A DNA stretch of 64,000 nucleotides from Glandiceps talaboti. Its lineage: Eukaryota > Hemichordata > Enteropneusta > Spengelidae. Under the pieces are notes generated by a model that saw only the letters and a list, made by a program, of their open reading frames with translations, was not told where the DNA came from and did not search any database. The stretch spans positions 10,921,046 through 10,985,045 of the forward strand of contig NC_135557.1 in assembly GCF_964340395.1 (NCBI RefSeq), read 5' to 3'. The translations under genes were made by a program, and so were the position numbers. Positions 24,660 to 35,700 of the stretch are shown piece after piece (position 1 is the first letter of the stretch; the number at the start of each line of letters is the position of its first letter).

Positions 24660-24999
24660 ATGTTTGGAGAACATAATGTAACTAAATTTTTAAACAAGTA
24701 CAAAGACGTCCTTGGTTTTAATGTACCATTGGAATGGGACAACTTCAGAAGAAAAAATATGCATGTATTAAATATAAATCCAGGAGGAAAATTGAAAGAT
24801 ACAAGTTTATATCAAATTATTTTAGCCTTTTTGTAAAGAAGTCGAAAAAAAGAATTTTTTTAAACGTATCAAATTCTTAGGTCTATTTCCTGACTCGGAG
24901 GACAATCAAGAGGCTGGATTTTTGAATGAATACTGGGTTCTTAAATTAATACAAGATACTATGAACAGACTATATTTCAAGATAATTATGGAAATTTAG
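24660..24999 (+). pseudogene. Unknown small Polinton gene, frameshifted
   Basis: Starts at ATG 24660, 25 bp after the integrase stop. It reads MFGEHNVTKFLNKYKDVLGF, with a Trp-rich segment (PLEWDNF), to a stop near 24835. A second open stretch in another frame continues to TAG 24997-24999 (FLGLFPDSEDNQEAGFLNEY). Together about 110 residues. The close fit of the second frame indicates one gene broken by a frameshift around 24825-24840. Family not recognised. It lies between integrase and the anchored protein at 25029. Confidence 0.5.
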
Positions 25000-25028
25000 T
25001 AGTATGTTTTATATAAAGCCTTGAAAAG

Positions 25029-26489
25029 ATGTGGTCATTAGGATTACCAGATACGCGAGCAACGAAGTTAACAAGATCAAAAACAAAACCAAAACAGCCG
25101 CCGACACCTTTAGTCGTACCGGAACCATCTAAGTCATCGCAACCGTTTCACTTTCCAAAATCATTTACGTTAGCACAAAATACTAACTATGCACTACATC
25201 GACCATTTAATACAGGGATTACCGTTGATATACAAAACATATTAGTCAATATGGATGTTTATGTAAGCGAAACTGATCGATTCAATATAAAATTGGGAGA
25301 TATATTCAAAAACTACATAATAATTCATTATAATGCAAACAGTGCTAACAAATGGTTGAAAGAACCAAATATGGGTTACTGGGATCAACAGTTAAATTTT
25401 ACTGTTTGGTTAGCTACGACCGGATGCAGTGTTACTCTGGAGGACCATATGTATAATGATGGTATCCCTAAGCAAATTCAATCATTTTTTAGATTTCATG
25501 TGTATTTTACTATCAGAAAAATATTGAATGAACTTTCTTGCTCACTACCTGATAATGCCGGTACATTTAGTAAAACCGATAATTTAATAGATGTACCGTC
25601 TTTTCATAGAATATGCGATGAATTCTGACTAGATTATAATACTGATTTCAGATTCACGTATGACACATCAGGAAACAATGGTATAGGCGTCGGTTATGAG
25701 TGGTGGAAAAAAGCATATATAAAAGATACCCAGTATAAATATCAATTTGCAATGGTTGAAAACCCTGATGCTCCAGACGAGGCTCGAAGGAGTTGGCATT
25801 GGTATAAATTTCAAAATGCCGACTACAAACCGTACAATTATTTTGTCTTAGAAAACAGCACAGGCTTCACACAAGCGGGTTTAGGACGATTAAATTGATC
25901 AATCGAAGCGTATGTATATTGTGTGTTAGGAAGCCAAGCAGACACACGAGTAAGTATAGCAGACTCTGGCGGTGCCGGTCAAGAAATTAGACAAAAAATG
26001 ATTTCATTATTCGAGGATGAGACGAGAGGCATCAATGAAGATAACAGTATACCCCGTTATCAAAATGTAATCAATGCAACGAGGGTAAAGTTAGATCTAG
26101 TCATTTCTCCTTCTTTATGGTTAATCCCGAGTAAAATGATTATAAATTTGAATACGAATGTGGCGGGTTATAATAATTTCTTACAACAGGCGACAGAAGA
26201 TATGAAGTTCGGTTATAACAACATAAATAATGACGTAAACAAATTAGCATTAAAAGAAATGGAAGGTCATGATGATCCAGTGAAACGGCTTGACAGTCGA
26301 AGCAGTCCAGTTGAAACCATAGCAGCGACAGTAAACCCAGAAAATCCAGTTGAAGCGACAGCAGCGACAGCACCTTCGGCATCAGAGCATCATGAGCATG
26401 ACACTGCTTCGACTGTTGACGTTGTTCATGAATATTCAATGATGGGAATAATAATTGGGGCAATATTTTTAAGTTACATATTTATATAG
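25029..26489 (+). pseudogene. Conserved Polinton protein with C-terminal membrane anchor, two stops
   Basis: One frame of 487 codons from ATG 25029 to 26489, broken only by TGA at 25626-25628 and TGA at 25896-25898. The N-terminus is basic and Pro-rich (TRSKTKPKQPPTP). The middle is Trp/Tyr-rich (GYEWWKK, WHWYKF). Near the end are SPSLWLIPSKMIINLNTNV and GYNN...MKFGYNN, which I associate with a conserved Polinton family of unknown function. The last residues (MMGIIIGAIFLSYIFI) are a transmembrane anchor preceded by an Ala/Thr/Glu/Pro-rich linker (about residues 430-465). The order suggests a structural or virion-surface role, which is inference. It is followed 12 bp later by the next gene. 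Confidence 0.7.
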
Positions 26490-26501
26490 CTTTGTAGTAG
26501 A

Positions 26502-27767
26502 ATGGCTGACTTTGATATTGATCCTTTTGTTAGTAATCCTTTAAGGGAAGAACCTGGTGACCCTAGGGACTCTGGAGTAGATTTGAAATGACAGATTATG
26601 AACAAGATTCGCTGGATTTGCTGGCAGAAACGGAACAGGAAACATCATTCGTAGAACTCGCAGGCACTGTTTGCCTCACAGTTGAAATAGACATGACGGG
26701 TGCAGCAGATAAACTTACAGAATTAAAAAATAAAGTATTGGAAGATACTATTGATGCAGTTATTAAAAAAAGTGGCGAGAAAATTAATCGAATTGAATTG
26801 CGATTAAATACACATGTAGGAAAGGATAGAGAGTTGTATTATAACATAAAAAATCAATGGATTACAAGAAATGGTAAACTTTTAGTCAAAAGTACAATAA
26901 AAAGTAAAATTGGTACTAAAGCTGCTAATAGACTTTTCGCGGATACTGGTGACACTGCAGTTGACACTGCTTCGACTTTGTTTCCACCTGGGCCGTTAAA
27001 TATGGATGAAGATGAAGCTATATATCTCACACCACCAATGATTGGTCAATTAAGAGACTATCTGGCCTACCTCAGAAGAGAGACACTGTAGGTAACAAAG
27101 ATGAAATCGGTAAGGTTAAAAATAAAATTGAAGAATGGAATGAACTTAATCCTGAATACTCAGTCATACGTAAAGAACTTAATACAGCAAATAAAAGTTT
27201 AGAAAAATTGTATGATAGAAAAAAAGAATTGGAAAACAGACAAAAAATCGAAGAATTATCACAAGATGAAAAAAAAGAATTAGGCAGAATTCAGATTAAT
27301 ATCCTAAAATATAATAAAGAAACTGATACTTTACGTAATAAGTTAGCTGAGAAATCTGCTTTGAAAGAAGTACTCAAAGACCTAAACCTTAGTATTAAAG
27401 ATAAGCTAATAATTCTTTTCAAACACAATGGAGTTACTATCGTTTCATTGGCAACAGCCCTCGGTTTGGTTATAACTACCATAGCCATTGCACTAGGAGG
27501 ACCGAAGGCTGTACCCAGTATGTCTGGTGGTAGCGGTAGCGGTAGCAATGGACAGTCAAAGCAGTTATTAAACGTGTTGCGGATGCACTGAAATGGCTCG
27601 GTAATAAAGCAGCGTTAGCACTGCCTGGTATTATAGGTTCTATTGAATCTTTTGTTTTAAAAACAGAGGGACAAGTAGTGGGATTTATAGCTGAGCATAT
27701 ATGGTTGTTGGCAACTGCGGTAGCGGTGTACCTTTATGAACGGATTTTTAAACAGACCCCTAAATGA
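26502..27767 (+). pseudogene. Conserved Polinton membrane protein (Gly/Ser linker), frameshifted
   Basis: Starts at ATG 26502 (MADFDIDPF...) and changes frame near 26587, near 27087 and near 27580, ending at TGA 27765. In order it has an acidic N-terminus, an alpha/beta segment with charged repeats, a coiled-coil-like Lys/Glu-rich stretch (about 27110-27400), a first hydrophobic helix (TIVSLATALGLVITTIAIAL, 27436-27495), a Gly/Ser linker (GGSGSGSNG), an Ala-rich amphipathic part with ALPGIIGSI, and a second hydrophobic helix (IWLLATAVAVYLY). This arrangement recurs in animal Polintons as a hypothetical protein upstream of the major capsid gene. The role is unknown, perhaps an internal-membrane or penetration protein. 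Confidence 0.75.
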
Positions 27768-27782
27768 AAATATAAACAAAAT

Positions 27783-29017
27783 ATAAATGCACTTGATAGT
27801 AAAGGAGAGCGAACTCATCATGTTGTAACGTATAATCCAAATCGTGCAAAACCAGGTGAGTTTTTATATATCAGATGTCCAAAATTAGAGGACACTGTTG
27901 TTCTAACAGATAAATTTAATCTCGTCTTTGATCTTAAACTAGAAGGTCATAATAAAAACTTTGTTGTTCAAAACCTTTCATCAGTGCACCTGTCAATATC
28001 ATCAGTCGACTAGTTTTAAAATTCGAGGGGGAAATCTTAATGGATTTAACAGGCTACAACTTAGTACAAACGTATAAAGATCTGTATTCGGATAGAACAA
28101 ATAAAACTCTGTATGGAATTCAGTCAGAAAATCTTAGAAAATTGAGAAGCGATAATATTGATGGAGTCGGTGGTGGGGATTACTTAGGAGAGGTCGCACT
28201 TCATAAGGCATACAAATATGCGATTGATCTTGCGAAATTACATCCTATAACGAATGGTCATGGAGCTGTATATCCTTCAAGCTTAGGTAGTCATATCGAA
28301 TGGGAGCTTACTCTTGCTCCTAGTAATAAAATACTGATAAGTGAAGACACGGATGCTTGGGATTATACTTTAACCAACATTCAACTGGAATATGAAACGA
28401 TAAGTGATCCAAAGTTAGCTATGGAAATTAAAGGTTATTACAACAGTGGCAAGAGCTTTCTTTACAAACATATCCAACATTTCAGAACAATTAACTTCTC
28501 TGGTACGAATACAATTATTAACGAGAACATTAATATACCATGTAGAAGTTTGAAAGGAATTTTTGTATTATTCAGCAAACCACGGCTACAACATTTACTA
28601 GATACCGAATTATTCTTTAATCCTAGTATTAATTCTGTTGCAGTAATGTTAGAAGGTATCGCAAATAAAGTATATGCACAGGGATTATCTCCTAGAAAAT
28701 TTTGGGAAGAAACCAGACGTTATTTCATGGCATCTGAGTTCTCCTGCTACGCTAGTAAAGCAATTGATAAACTAGAGGAAGTAGATGAGGCCAATTTTCT
28801 GTTGGATAAATACTGTTTGTTTATTGATTTAAGAAGTTTTAAAGATAATACGTATCATGGTAGTGGTCTGAAAGTCATGAATACAAAAGATGGGGTTCAA
28901 CTGGAAATTCAACGAGGGGCAACAGATGCACAAGAAAGAATAACTGCAAATATTTTTATTATAAGTGATGCCAAGCTTAATATTGAAGGATCTAAATTAA
29001 AATCTATTATATATTAA
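27783..29017 (+). pseudogene. Polinton major capsid protein (double jelly-roll), frameshifted
   Basis: Hexon-like protein forming the icosahedral shell. N-terminal landmarks (ALDSKGER, VTYNPN, LYIRCPKL) lie at 27789-27890 in one frame. One frameshift around 27980 separates them from the rest, which is open from about 27983 to the stop at 29015. Near the C-terminus, DLRSFKDNTYHGSGLKVMN (about 28829-28885), EGI-like DGVQLEIQRGA and DAKLNIEG are the strand motifs that mark Polinton capsid proteins. Total about 411 codons, in the usual range. The codon where Met is expected (27783-27785) reads ATA, so the start may also be lost. It directly precedes the packaging ATPase, as is common in this group. 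Confidence 0.9.
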
Positions 29018-29026
29018 TACTCTAAA

Positions 29027-29577
29027 ATGATCTGGCTTGACCCTCCTTTCAATATGCTTATTAGTGCACCGACATGTTCAGGTAAAACAGAGTTTGTAAT
29101 GGAACTCCTACAAACGTATTACAAGAATGTATTGATTACATAATCATAATCTGTCTGACGTTCATAAACAATAAAACTTACGATAAAAAATGTATTTACA
29201 AAGACTCAGACATTATTATACTGATTCCCAACATAGAAAAAATAAATGAAAGTATTGAACTCGTGTATGAGTGTTATAAAAATACAAAAAGTCTAATAAT
29301 ATTAGATGACTGCGCTTTCACGAAGGATGTTAAATCTCGTGTCAATATTTTAACAAAATTGGCATTTTCAGCTCGTCATGATAATATTAGCATATGGGTA
29401 CTTACGCAACAATTTACGAGTATCGCCAAAACATTTCGAGAAAATATTGGCATGCTTGTTCTTTATTACACACCGCGTAAAAATGATGTGAAAGAGATAA
29501 TTGAAAACTATGGGATGGAATTAAATAAAATAGAAATTAATGATTTTATAAAAAAAATTAAAATATACTCCTTATAG
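29027..29577 (+). pseudogene. Polinton packaging ATPase (FtsK/HerA, A32-like), frameshifted
   Basis: ATPase that drives DNA into the capsid. ATG 29027 is 9 bp after the capsid stop. The Walker A-type motif APTCSGKTEF is at about 29068-29097. A frame break near 29140-29150 follows, and the frame then continues to TAG 29575. Walker B-like SLIILDDC is at about 29289-29312. The segment KLAFSARHDNISIWVLTQQF followed by TSIAKTFREN (sensor/arginine-finger region) is very typical of Polinton ATPases. All core motifs are present, so one indel is the main lesion. Identity is firm; activity in this copy is not expected. Confidence 0.9.
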
Positions 29578-29759
29578 TAAATTAGTGTTTCGTTTAAGAC
29601 AACCTTATAGTATAGATCTTGTATAATGTTAATCAATGATATTTGTTGTGTCTGTTGTCTCTTATGGCTATTTATTGCGTTAGTTATCATCTACTTTTTT
29701 ATAAAATAAAATGTAAAATAAAATGTAAAATAAAATGTATATTTATATTATATAACAAA

Positions 29760-30424
29760 ATGGAACAGACATTGGCAGATATTTTACAGCCAGCTGAAAC
29801 GGTATCACCAACACCAGAACAGGTGACATCAGAACAGGTGTCTCCAATAGTTAAACACAGAAACAGATTACTATGTATCTTTGCTGCTGGACAATCAAAA
29901 GCTTTCATGGGAAAAAAATTCACTCTCGAATATATTGAAAAAGCAAATGATAAAGAAATTGAAAAGTATTATAAGATATATGAAAGCACTTACAGTTCTC
30001 TCGTGACAATATTGTAAATGGAGTGTTATTTTGAATTAGTAAAATAGTAGGACTTGTCCTTCGAGTTCATAATGTGAATAAATTAAGTGATGATTTGAAG
30101 AACAATTTTCTTGTTACGAATCAATTCAAACAACTTACTGGAAAGTTAACACACAGTTATGGTCCTCTTTTAGCATTGACAAGTGGTGGTCTTACTATTT
30201 TAAATAATATTAATGTTGCAACACATTATTGTCCTACTACGCAAAATATTGAAAAGGGTGACTCCAAAGGAATGACTGAAAAGAATGACTTTAATAAAGT
30301 TGAAAAGAATAACTTGAGTCAACATGAACAAGTTTTTGATCAAGTTCTTGAAGAAGAATTTGAAATTGACTTGATTAAAAAGAATTTCAAAAAAGTTAAA
30401 ATATTTTGTATTTATATATATTAG
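29760..30424 (+). pseudogene. Conserved Polinton protein, unknown function, frameshifted
   Basis: ATG 29760 follows three tandem AAAATGTAAAATAA-like repeats and an AT-rich leader. The first part (86 residues, to TAA 30015) has a Thr/Pro/Glu/Val-rich repeat (PEQVTSEQV) and a helical part FTLEYIEKANDKEIEKYYKI. After a disrupted stretch of about 60 bp the gene continues in another frame to about 30424 with LTHSYGPLLALTSGGLTILN, then a charged helical tail. The YGPLLALxSGG block is one I associate with a small conserved protein in animal Polintons. No catalytic motif is seen. It could be a minor virion component. Confidence 0.6.
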
Positions 30425-30431
30425 TGTAAAA

Positions 30432-30843
30432 ATGAGTGATACAGAACATCCACAAGCACAGCCACAAGTAGCACAAGTAGAAACTCAAGTAGAGACTACA
30501 AACAGTAAAACTAAAAGTCCGGGTAGAGTTGCATGGGGTAAAAAATTATCAGTAATTTCAGCTGAAACAAAAAACGTCAAAAAATTAAAAAGTTAAAAGA
30601 ATCGACAGAGTTATAAGAACCGAAAGAATCAACTCAGTCAGATAATGGAATATCGCAATTTAATAATACTATGATTTTATTAACTCTTGGTTCACAATTG
30701 GGGTAGCTGGTTTATATTTTAAAAGACAGTGGTTTTTACAAGATACTAAACAATTAACGACACTGCCCCACTCACAACCAGTTGAAAATAAACAATTAAT
30801 GACACCGCAACCAATTAAAAATAATGTGGTTGAAATGGAATAA
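30432..30843 (+). pseudogene. Small Polinton protein with basic GRVAWGKKL motif, frameshifted
   Basis: ATG 30432 opens an acidic, Gln/Val-rich repeat region (QPQVAQVETQVE). This is followed by SPGRVAWGKKLSVIS, a short basic motif I associate with a small Polinton protein. The frame stops at about 30597. An adjacent frame carries a hydrophobic segment (MILLTLGSQLG, then GLYFKRQWFL) and a Thr/Pro/Gln-rich tail to TAA 30841. At least two frame changes are needed. The basic N-terminal motif plus membrane segment could bind DNA or nucleoprotein at a membrane, which is inference only. Confidence 0.55.
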
Positions 30844-30877
30844 TTATTTGTTTTATATATTATATTATATATACACA

Positions 30878-31120
30878 ATGACAGACTATACTAAACTGAT
30901 CGTGAATGGCCTTTATGATGGTGCAGTTTTATCTGCTTTAACAATAGCTAATAGTTTTATTTTTGACAAGACTATGAAGATGGCTCCAGACAGTCCTAAA
31001 ACAAGTGTTTCATTCAAGAAGTTTGCTTCTCTTGCAATAGCTGTGAGTGGGGCAGTATTAGAGAAAGACATGTTAGAACAAAGAAATATGATACCAGTTG
31101 ATCCTTATAAAGGATATTAA
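30878..31120 (+). CDS. Small Polinton protein, apparently intact (80 aa)
   Basis: Opens at ATG 30878 directly after an AT-rich leader (TTATATTATATATACACA) and ends at TAA 31118. The sequence MTDYTKLIVNGLYDGAVLSA then gives two weakly hydrophobic helices (about residues 14-28 and 47-62) and a Pro-rich end (IPVDPYKGY). No break is visible. Small proteins of this kind are found next to the following gene in Polintons. Function unknown; a membrane-associated or virion peptide is plausible. Confidence 0.65.
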   Translation: MTDYTKLIVNGLYDGAVLSALTIANSFIFDKTMKMAPDSPKTSVSFKKFASLAIAVSGAVLEKDMLEQRNMIPVDPYKGY

Positions 31121-31165
31121 AAAAGAATATTTTTATTATATTTATATATCTAATAAATATATATA

Positions 31166-31599
31166 ATGGGTGCGGCAATTGCGATGATGGTTGGTGGTGC
31201 AGTTTTAAATGCAACTGCCTTTGTTGGAGCTGACTACTTAGGTAAGACACTTTCAGGTGATTCAAAACAAGAGCATGGAAAAGAATTGAAGATACATGAT
31301 TTAGCTTTGGAGAATTTCAATAAAGATCGAGAAGTATGGTTGGAACATAGACAAAAAGTATTGGATTTTATAGCGAAAAAAAAATAGATGTCCATGCGAG
31401 ACAAAATCTGGTTCTGACTGATCAAAACTTAAATTTATATCATCCTCAGACTGAATGTCTCGAATGTCTCAATAGTCTTAAAAATGAACCTGAATTTAGT
31501 GACTATTATCAGCCTTCTAACAACATGAAGACATACCAATATATTTATGTAGCTGGTGGTGGAATATTGTTAGTTTATTTAACGAAAAAATATATTTGA
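31166..31599 (+). pseudogene. Conserved Polinton membrane protein with C-terminal anchor, frameshifted
   Basis: ATG 31166 follows TAATAAATATATATA. Residues 1-20 (MGAAIAMMVGGAVLNATAFV) form a Gly/Ala-rich hydrophobic N-terminus, then a charged helix (HDLALENFNKDREVWLEHRQ). The frame stops at 31387 within an A9 run. The neighbouring frame continues with EPEFSDYYQPS and a hydrophobic tail (YVAGGGILLVYL) to TGA 31597. A homopolymer slip in the A run would explain the break. This two-anchor layout is recurrent in animal Polintons. The function is unknown. Confidence 0.7.
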
Positions 31600-31627
31600 A
31601 ATAAAATGAAATGAAATAAATATATAA

Positions 31628-31963
31628 ATGGAAGTATGTAAATTATGTAAACAGGAATGTGTAACAGATGTAACCTGTGATCGTACTAATATTTGCAGTA
31701 CACTGTTTGGCCTAAAATACCATTGCTCTGATTGTTGTGATTCGATGATCAAAATGAACTGGTATAATATTATTCATTGTAACATATGTAGAAAATTCAA
31801 TATACCTCGTGAGGATATTTGTGAAAACATTTGTGGTAACATTTATGGAAGGTTTCACTGTTTTAACTGCTGTACTTCATTTAATAAACCCTTAGATGAA
31901 AACTTTGAGTATTACCAAATGATAAGTAATAGTAAATACGACCATAAAAATCACATAAAATAG
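31628..31963 (+). CDS. Cys-rich protein with two zinc-binding-like repeats
   Basis: A 111-residue frame from ATG 31628, after an AAATAAATATATAA leader, to TAG 31961. Cys residues fall in a duplicated pattern: CKLC...C..........C...FGLKYHCSDCC, then CNIC........C...CG.IYGRFHCFNCC. Each unit could bind zinc in a RING- or ribbon-like way, and the two units align with each other, which suggests internal duplication. No break is visible. The family was not recognised. The pair of Cys-rich units and the zinc-finger gene next to it suggest regulatory or nucleic-acid-binding roles, which is inference. Confidence 0.65.
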   Translation: MEVCKLCKQECVTDVTCDRTNICSTLFGLKYHCSDCCDSMIKMNWYNIIHCNICRKFNIPREDICENICGNIYGRFHCFNCCTSFNKPLDENFEYYQMISNSKYDHKNHIK

Positions 31964-32076
31964 TTTTTAAGAGGTGTGATCTCAACTTTTATCTTTTATC
32001 AACTGTTACTAGAATATTTTCATTAATTACTACAGTTCATACAGAGCCAATACAATTTTGATTACCTAACTTTAGT

Positions 32077-32283
32077 GTGATCATAAAAGCAATTCGATTT
32101 TACTTAGGAGAATATGACGAAGCGGTTAGAATACCAGAGTTGAAAACAATGGCACTTAAACAGAATATAATTCTTGAAGTGTATTGGAATAAATGGAATG
32201 TAGAATATCCAGAGATAATATATAGTTGGAGGTGTTTACGTTGGCGACAATTTTGTTTAAAAATAAAACAATCATTTAAATAA
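32077..32283 (+). CDS. Possible small Polinton gene, start uncertain
   Basis: An open stretch of about 68 codons ending at TAA 32281, with no ATG at its start; the first in-frame ATG is at 32149. It encodes a Trp-rich, basic segment (VYWNKWNVEYPEI, SWRCLRWRQF). It could be the 3' remnant of a decayed gene that began farther upstream near 31990. The function is unknown and it may not be real. Confidence 0.3.
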   Translation: MIIKAIRFYLGEYDEAVRIPELKTMALKQNIILEVYWNKWNVEYPEIIYSWRCLRWRQFCLKIKQSFK

Positions 32284-32334
32284 ATATTTGAAAATATATT
32301 ATTATTAATATATACTACAGGAAATATAAGAAAT

Positions 32335-32715
32335 ATGAGAAACAAGTGTGATACTTGCGGTAAGTCAGCACCTGAATTCAAATGTGAAAAATGCAATAAA
32401 CGTTTTAGACATAAACATAATTTTATTAAACATAAAAACATACAACATTCTTGCGAGAATAATAAACGTGAATATTCTGATGCTTGTCTAACATGTGATC
32501 GCGTTTTTCCCGAGTTAACATGTGATAAATGCGGATTTGCATATAAATATGAGTGTCATTTAAAGATACATCTTAACAGTAGTACACCTTGCATTAAACA
32601 ACCCAAAAGATATTTCTGTGAATGTGGTTTAGAATTAAGTAGTTATTTTTCATTGTATAGACATAAACAGAAAACTTGTAAACTTGTAAAATTGCTAAAA
32701 AAATTGAATAAATAA
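32335..32715 (+). CDS. C2H2-type zinc-finger protein
   Basis: A 126-residue frame from ATG 32335 to TAA 32713 with no break. It starts with a CDTC knuckle, then FKCEKCNKRF...HNFIKHKNIQH (C-x2-C-x12-H-x4-H, residues about 14-38). A second finger follows with LTCDKCGFAY...LKIH (last ligand replaced by Cys), and a third, degenerate one with FCEC...LYRHKQKTC. The tail is basic and Lys/Leu-rich. Likely a nucleic-acid-binding protein of the element, either a regulator or a DNA-processing accessory. It sits just before the polymerase gene on the same strand. Confidence 0.75.
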   Translation: MRNKCDTCGKSAPEFKCEKCNKRFRHKHNFIKHKNIQHSCENNKREYSDACLTCDRVFPELTCDKCGFAYKYECHLKIHLNSSTPCIKQPKRYFCECGLELSSYFSLYRHKQKTCKLVKLLKKLNK

Positions 32716-32761
32716 TTTATATAAAAAATATGAATAAAAAAATATATATTATTTATATAAT

Positions 32762-35700
32762 ATGAATAAGATTCGGAACCCACTCACTAACCGATTGATA
32801 AAAGTTGGTGGTCGTGTATACAATAAACTTATACAAAATTGTGATCTACAACTTAATACCACACCAATAATAGAACGAAGTGAACAAAGTGAAGATAATA
32901 TTTTAGATTGGCCGGTACCTAGTGGTCTCCCTCGACCATTAGCAGAAGAATATATAATGAATCATATTACTAAACGTATGATTAAAATAGGTAATGATAC
33001 ATATCCAACTCTTATTAACAGAGGTTATCGACATGTAGGTGGTGTTATATTACATAAATATCATGAACTCCAGAGCACTTTAAGAGGATATGTGAAGTCA
33101 TATGAAATTGATGTAACATATAATGAACCTCAATTGAAATTAAATGTAAATAAATATTTAATAAAATAAATCTTAGAACAAAATTTAGAAGATCAACACG
33201 TAATAAAAGCGGTATTAACATTAAAAATACAATTTGAAAAGTTAAATAAAGATATGGAAGAAACAACAAGTAATGCTTATTTTAACAGTAGACCATTAGT
33301 AATTACAAATTCTGACCAAATAGATGAACAAATGAGTGCAACTTTCAAAAGAATTATGGATCCGATTGGCAAATGGTTGCGTGAAGGATATGGCTGGCGA
33401 ATAAAAACTATTCTTTATTTTTATGTAAATATCGCAAGATATGAACCTTTACATGGTAGCTCATATATTAAATTACCAAAAGAATTACAACAACACATGA
33501 AAGGTCTCATTGACATACAAAATAATGATAATCAATGTTTTAGATGGTGTCATTTAGCATATAAGTTTCCAGTCGGAATTAATAAAAAAAGACCATCCAG
33601 ATACAGTCAACACATTGTTGATTTAGATTATAAAGGAATAACATTCCCGGTTACTACAAAACAAATACCTAAAATTGAAAAACAAAAAAATATATCTATT
33701 TCTGTATTTGGTTACAAAAATAAAAAATGCATATCCAATTTATGTTAGTAAACAAACTGTTGAAGATCACCTTGATTTACTACTAATAACTCATGGTGAT
33801 AAAAAACATTATGTTTGGATCAAAGACTTTAATCGATTCATTCATGGTAAAACAAAAACAAAAACATTTTTGTAAATATTGTTTACAATATTTTACAACT
33901 GCGGAGATTTTAGAGCAACATATTCCCATTTTTTTGGGCAATAAATGGTAAACAAGCTATACGAATACCAACTGAGGAGAACAAGTGGTTATCATTTCAA
34001 AAATTACTTAAAACAAATAAATGCACCATTTGTTATTTACTCAGATTTTGAATCTATAACTCGAAAAGTAAATACATGTCATCCTAATGAAAGCACAATA
34101 TTCACACATCATTATCAAAAGCATGAAGTATGTAGTTTTGGATATAAACTTGTGTGTTGTTACAATGACACATTCAATAAAAAAGTGCCATTTACAGAGG
34201 ACCAAATGCATCTAAGATATTTATGGAAATGATGTTACCAGAAGTCGAATATTGTAATAATATAAAAGAACAACATTTTAACAAACCTTTGTGTATGACT
34301 AAAAACGATGAAATATGTTTCCAAAAAGCAACGCAATGTCGCATTTGTAAAAAATCATATGGTACAGATAAGATGCGAGTTCATGATCATTGTCATATTG
34401 CTGGTAAATACCGTGGTTCAGCACATGTAAAATGTAATATCAATTTTTAAGTTACTAAAAAAATACCTGTCGTATTCCACATTTTAAAAGGATATGACAT
34501 TCATTTTATTGTTCAAACCCTTGAAAATTTTAAGAGACAAAAAATTAACATTCCACATTCTATGGAAAAGTTCATGGCTATAATGATGGGAAAACACTTA
34601 GTCTTCATAGATAGTTTAAATTTCTTAAATGCTTCATTAGAAAAACTCGTAGGTAACACAAGTGATTTCAAATACACAAAACAAGAATTCCCTGGCAGCT
34701 TAAAATTATTAACACGGAAAGGTGTATACCCCTAGGACTATATGGATTCCACCGAAAAATTCAGGACGTTAATCTTCCACTAAAGGAAAAATTATATTCT
34801 ATTCTAAATGAGACTGGTATTACCGATGAAGATTATAAACATGCGCAAGATATATGGAAGCATTTTAATATGCAAACCATGGGTGATTATCATGACTTAT
34901 ATCTTAATACTGATATAACGGATATAGATATGCATCTCTTCATAGAAAAAGGTCTTCGTGGAGGTATTTCTTATATATCTGCAAACAATCCATATATGAA
35001 AAATTATGACCCCACCCAGGAAACAAAGTACATGATGTATTTAGATGTTAATAATCTATATGGTTGGGCCATGACACAATCTTTACCAACACATGGATTT
35101 AAATGGATTGATATATATTCACTTAACTTAAGTAAATACACCAATGAAAGTGAACATGGATTAATCATTGAAGTTGATCTTGAATATCCTAATGACCTTT
35201 ATGATCTTCACAATGATTATACTTTAGCACCTGAGAAACTATGTATTACTGAAGAGATGTTATCACCACATAATACATGACCACTTTAATATTAAATGTG
35301 GAAATATAAAGAAATTAACTAAAACTCTGTGACCAAAAAAAAAATTATGTACATTTATCACTCGGTTTAAAAGTTACTAAAATTCATAAAGCCATGGAAT
35401 TTAATCAATCAAAATGGATGTCACAATACATTTGATTTAACACTGAAAAAAATGTATGACTTTCATTTTAATTATATAAAAGAAAAATATGGACCACAAG
35501 CTAAATTATTATTCACAGTTACAGACTCATTAATGTATGACATTAAAGCTAACGATTCTTATAAAGATTTCTACAAAGATAAAGACCTTTTTGATAATAG
35601 TGATTATTCATCAGAAAGTCCATATTTCTTTGATTATAACAAAAAAGTAATTGGTAAATTCAAAGACGAGTGTGCGGGTAAACCAATCACCGAGTTCATC

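Noticed and set aside
29508-29923. Minus-strand frames over the ATPase end and next gene
   Set aside because: Shadows of plus-strand genes whose motifs are clear.
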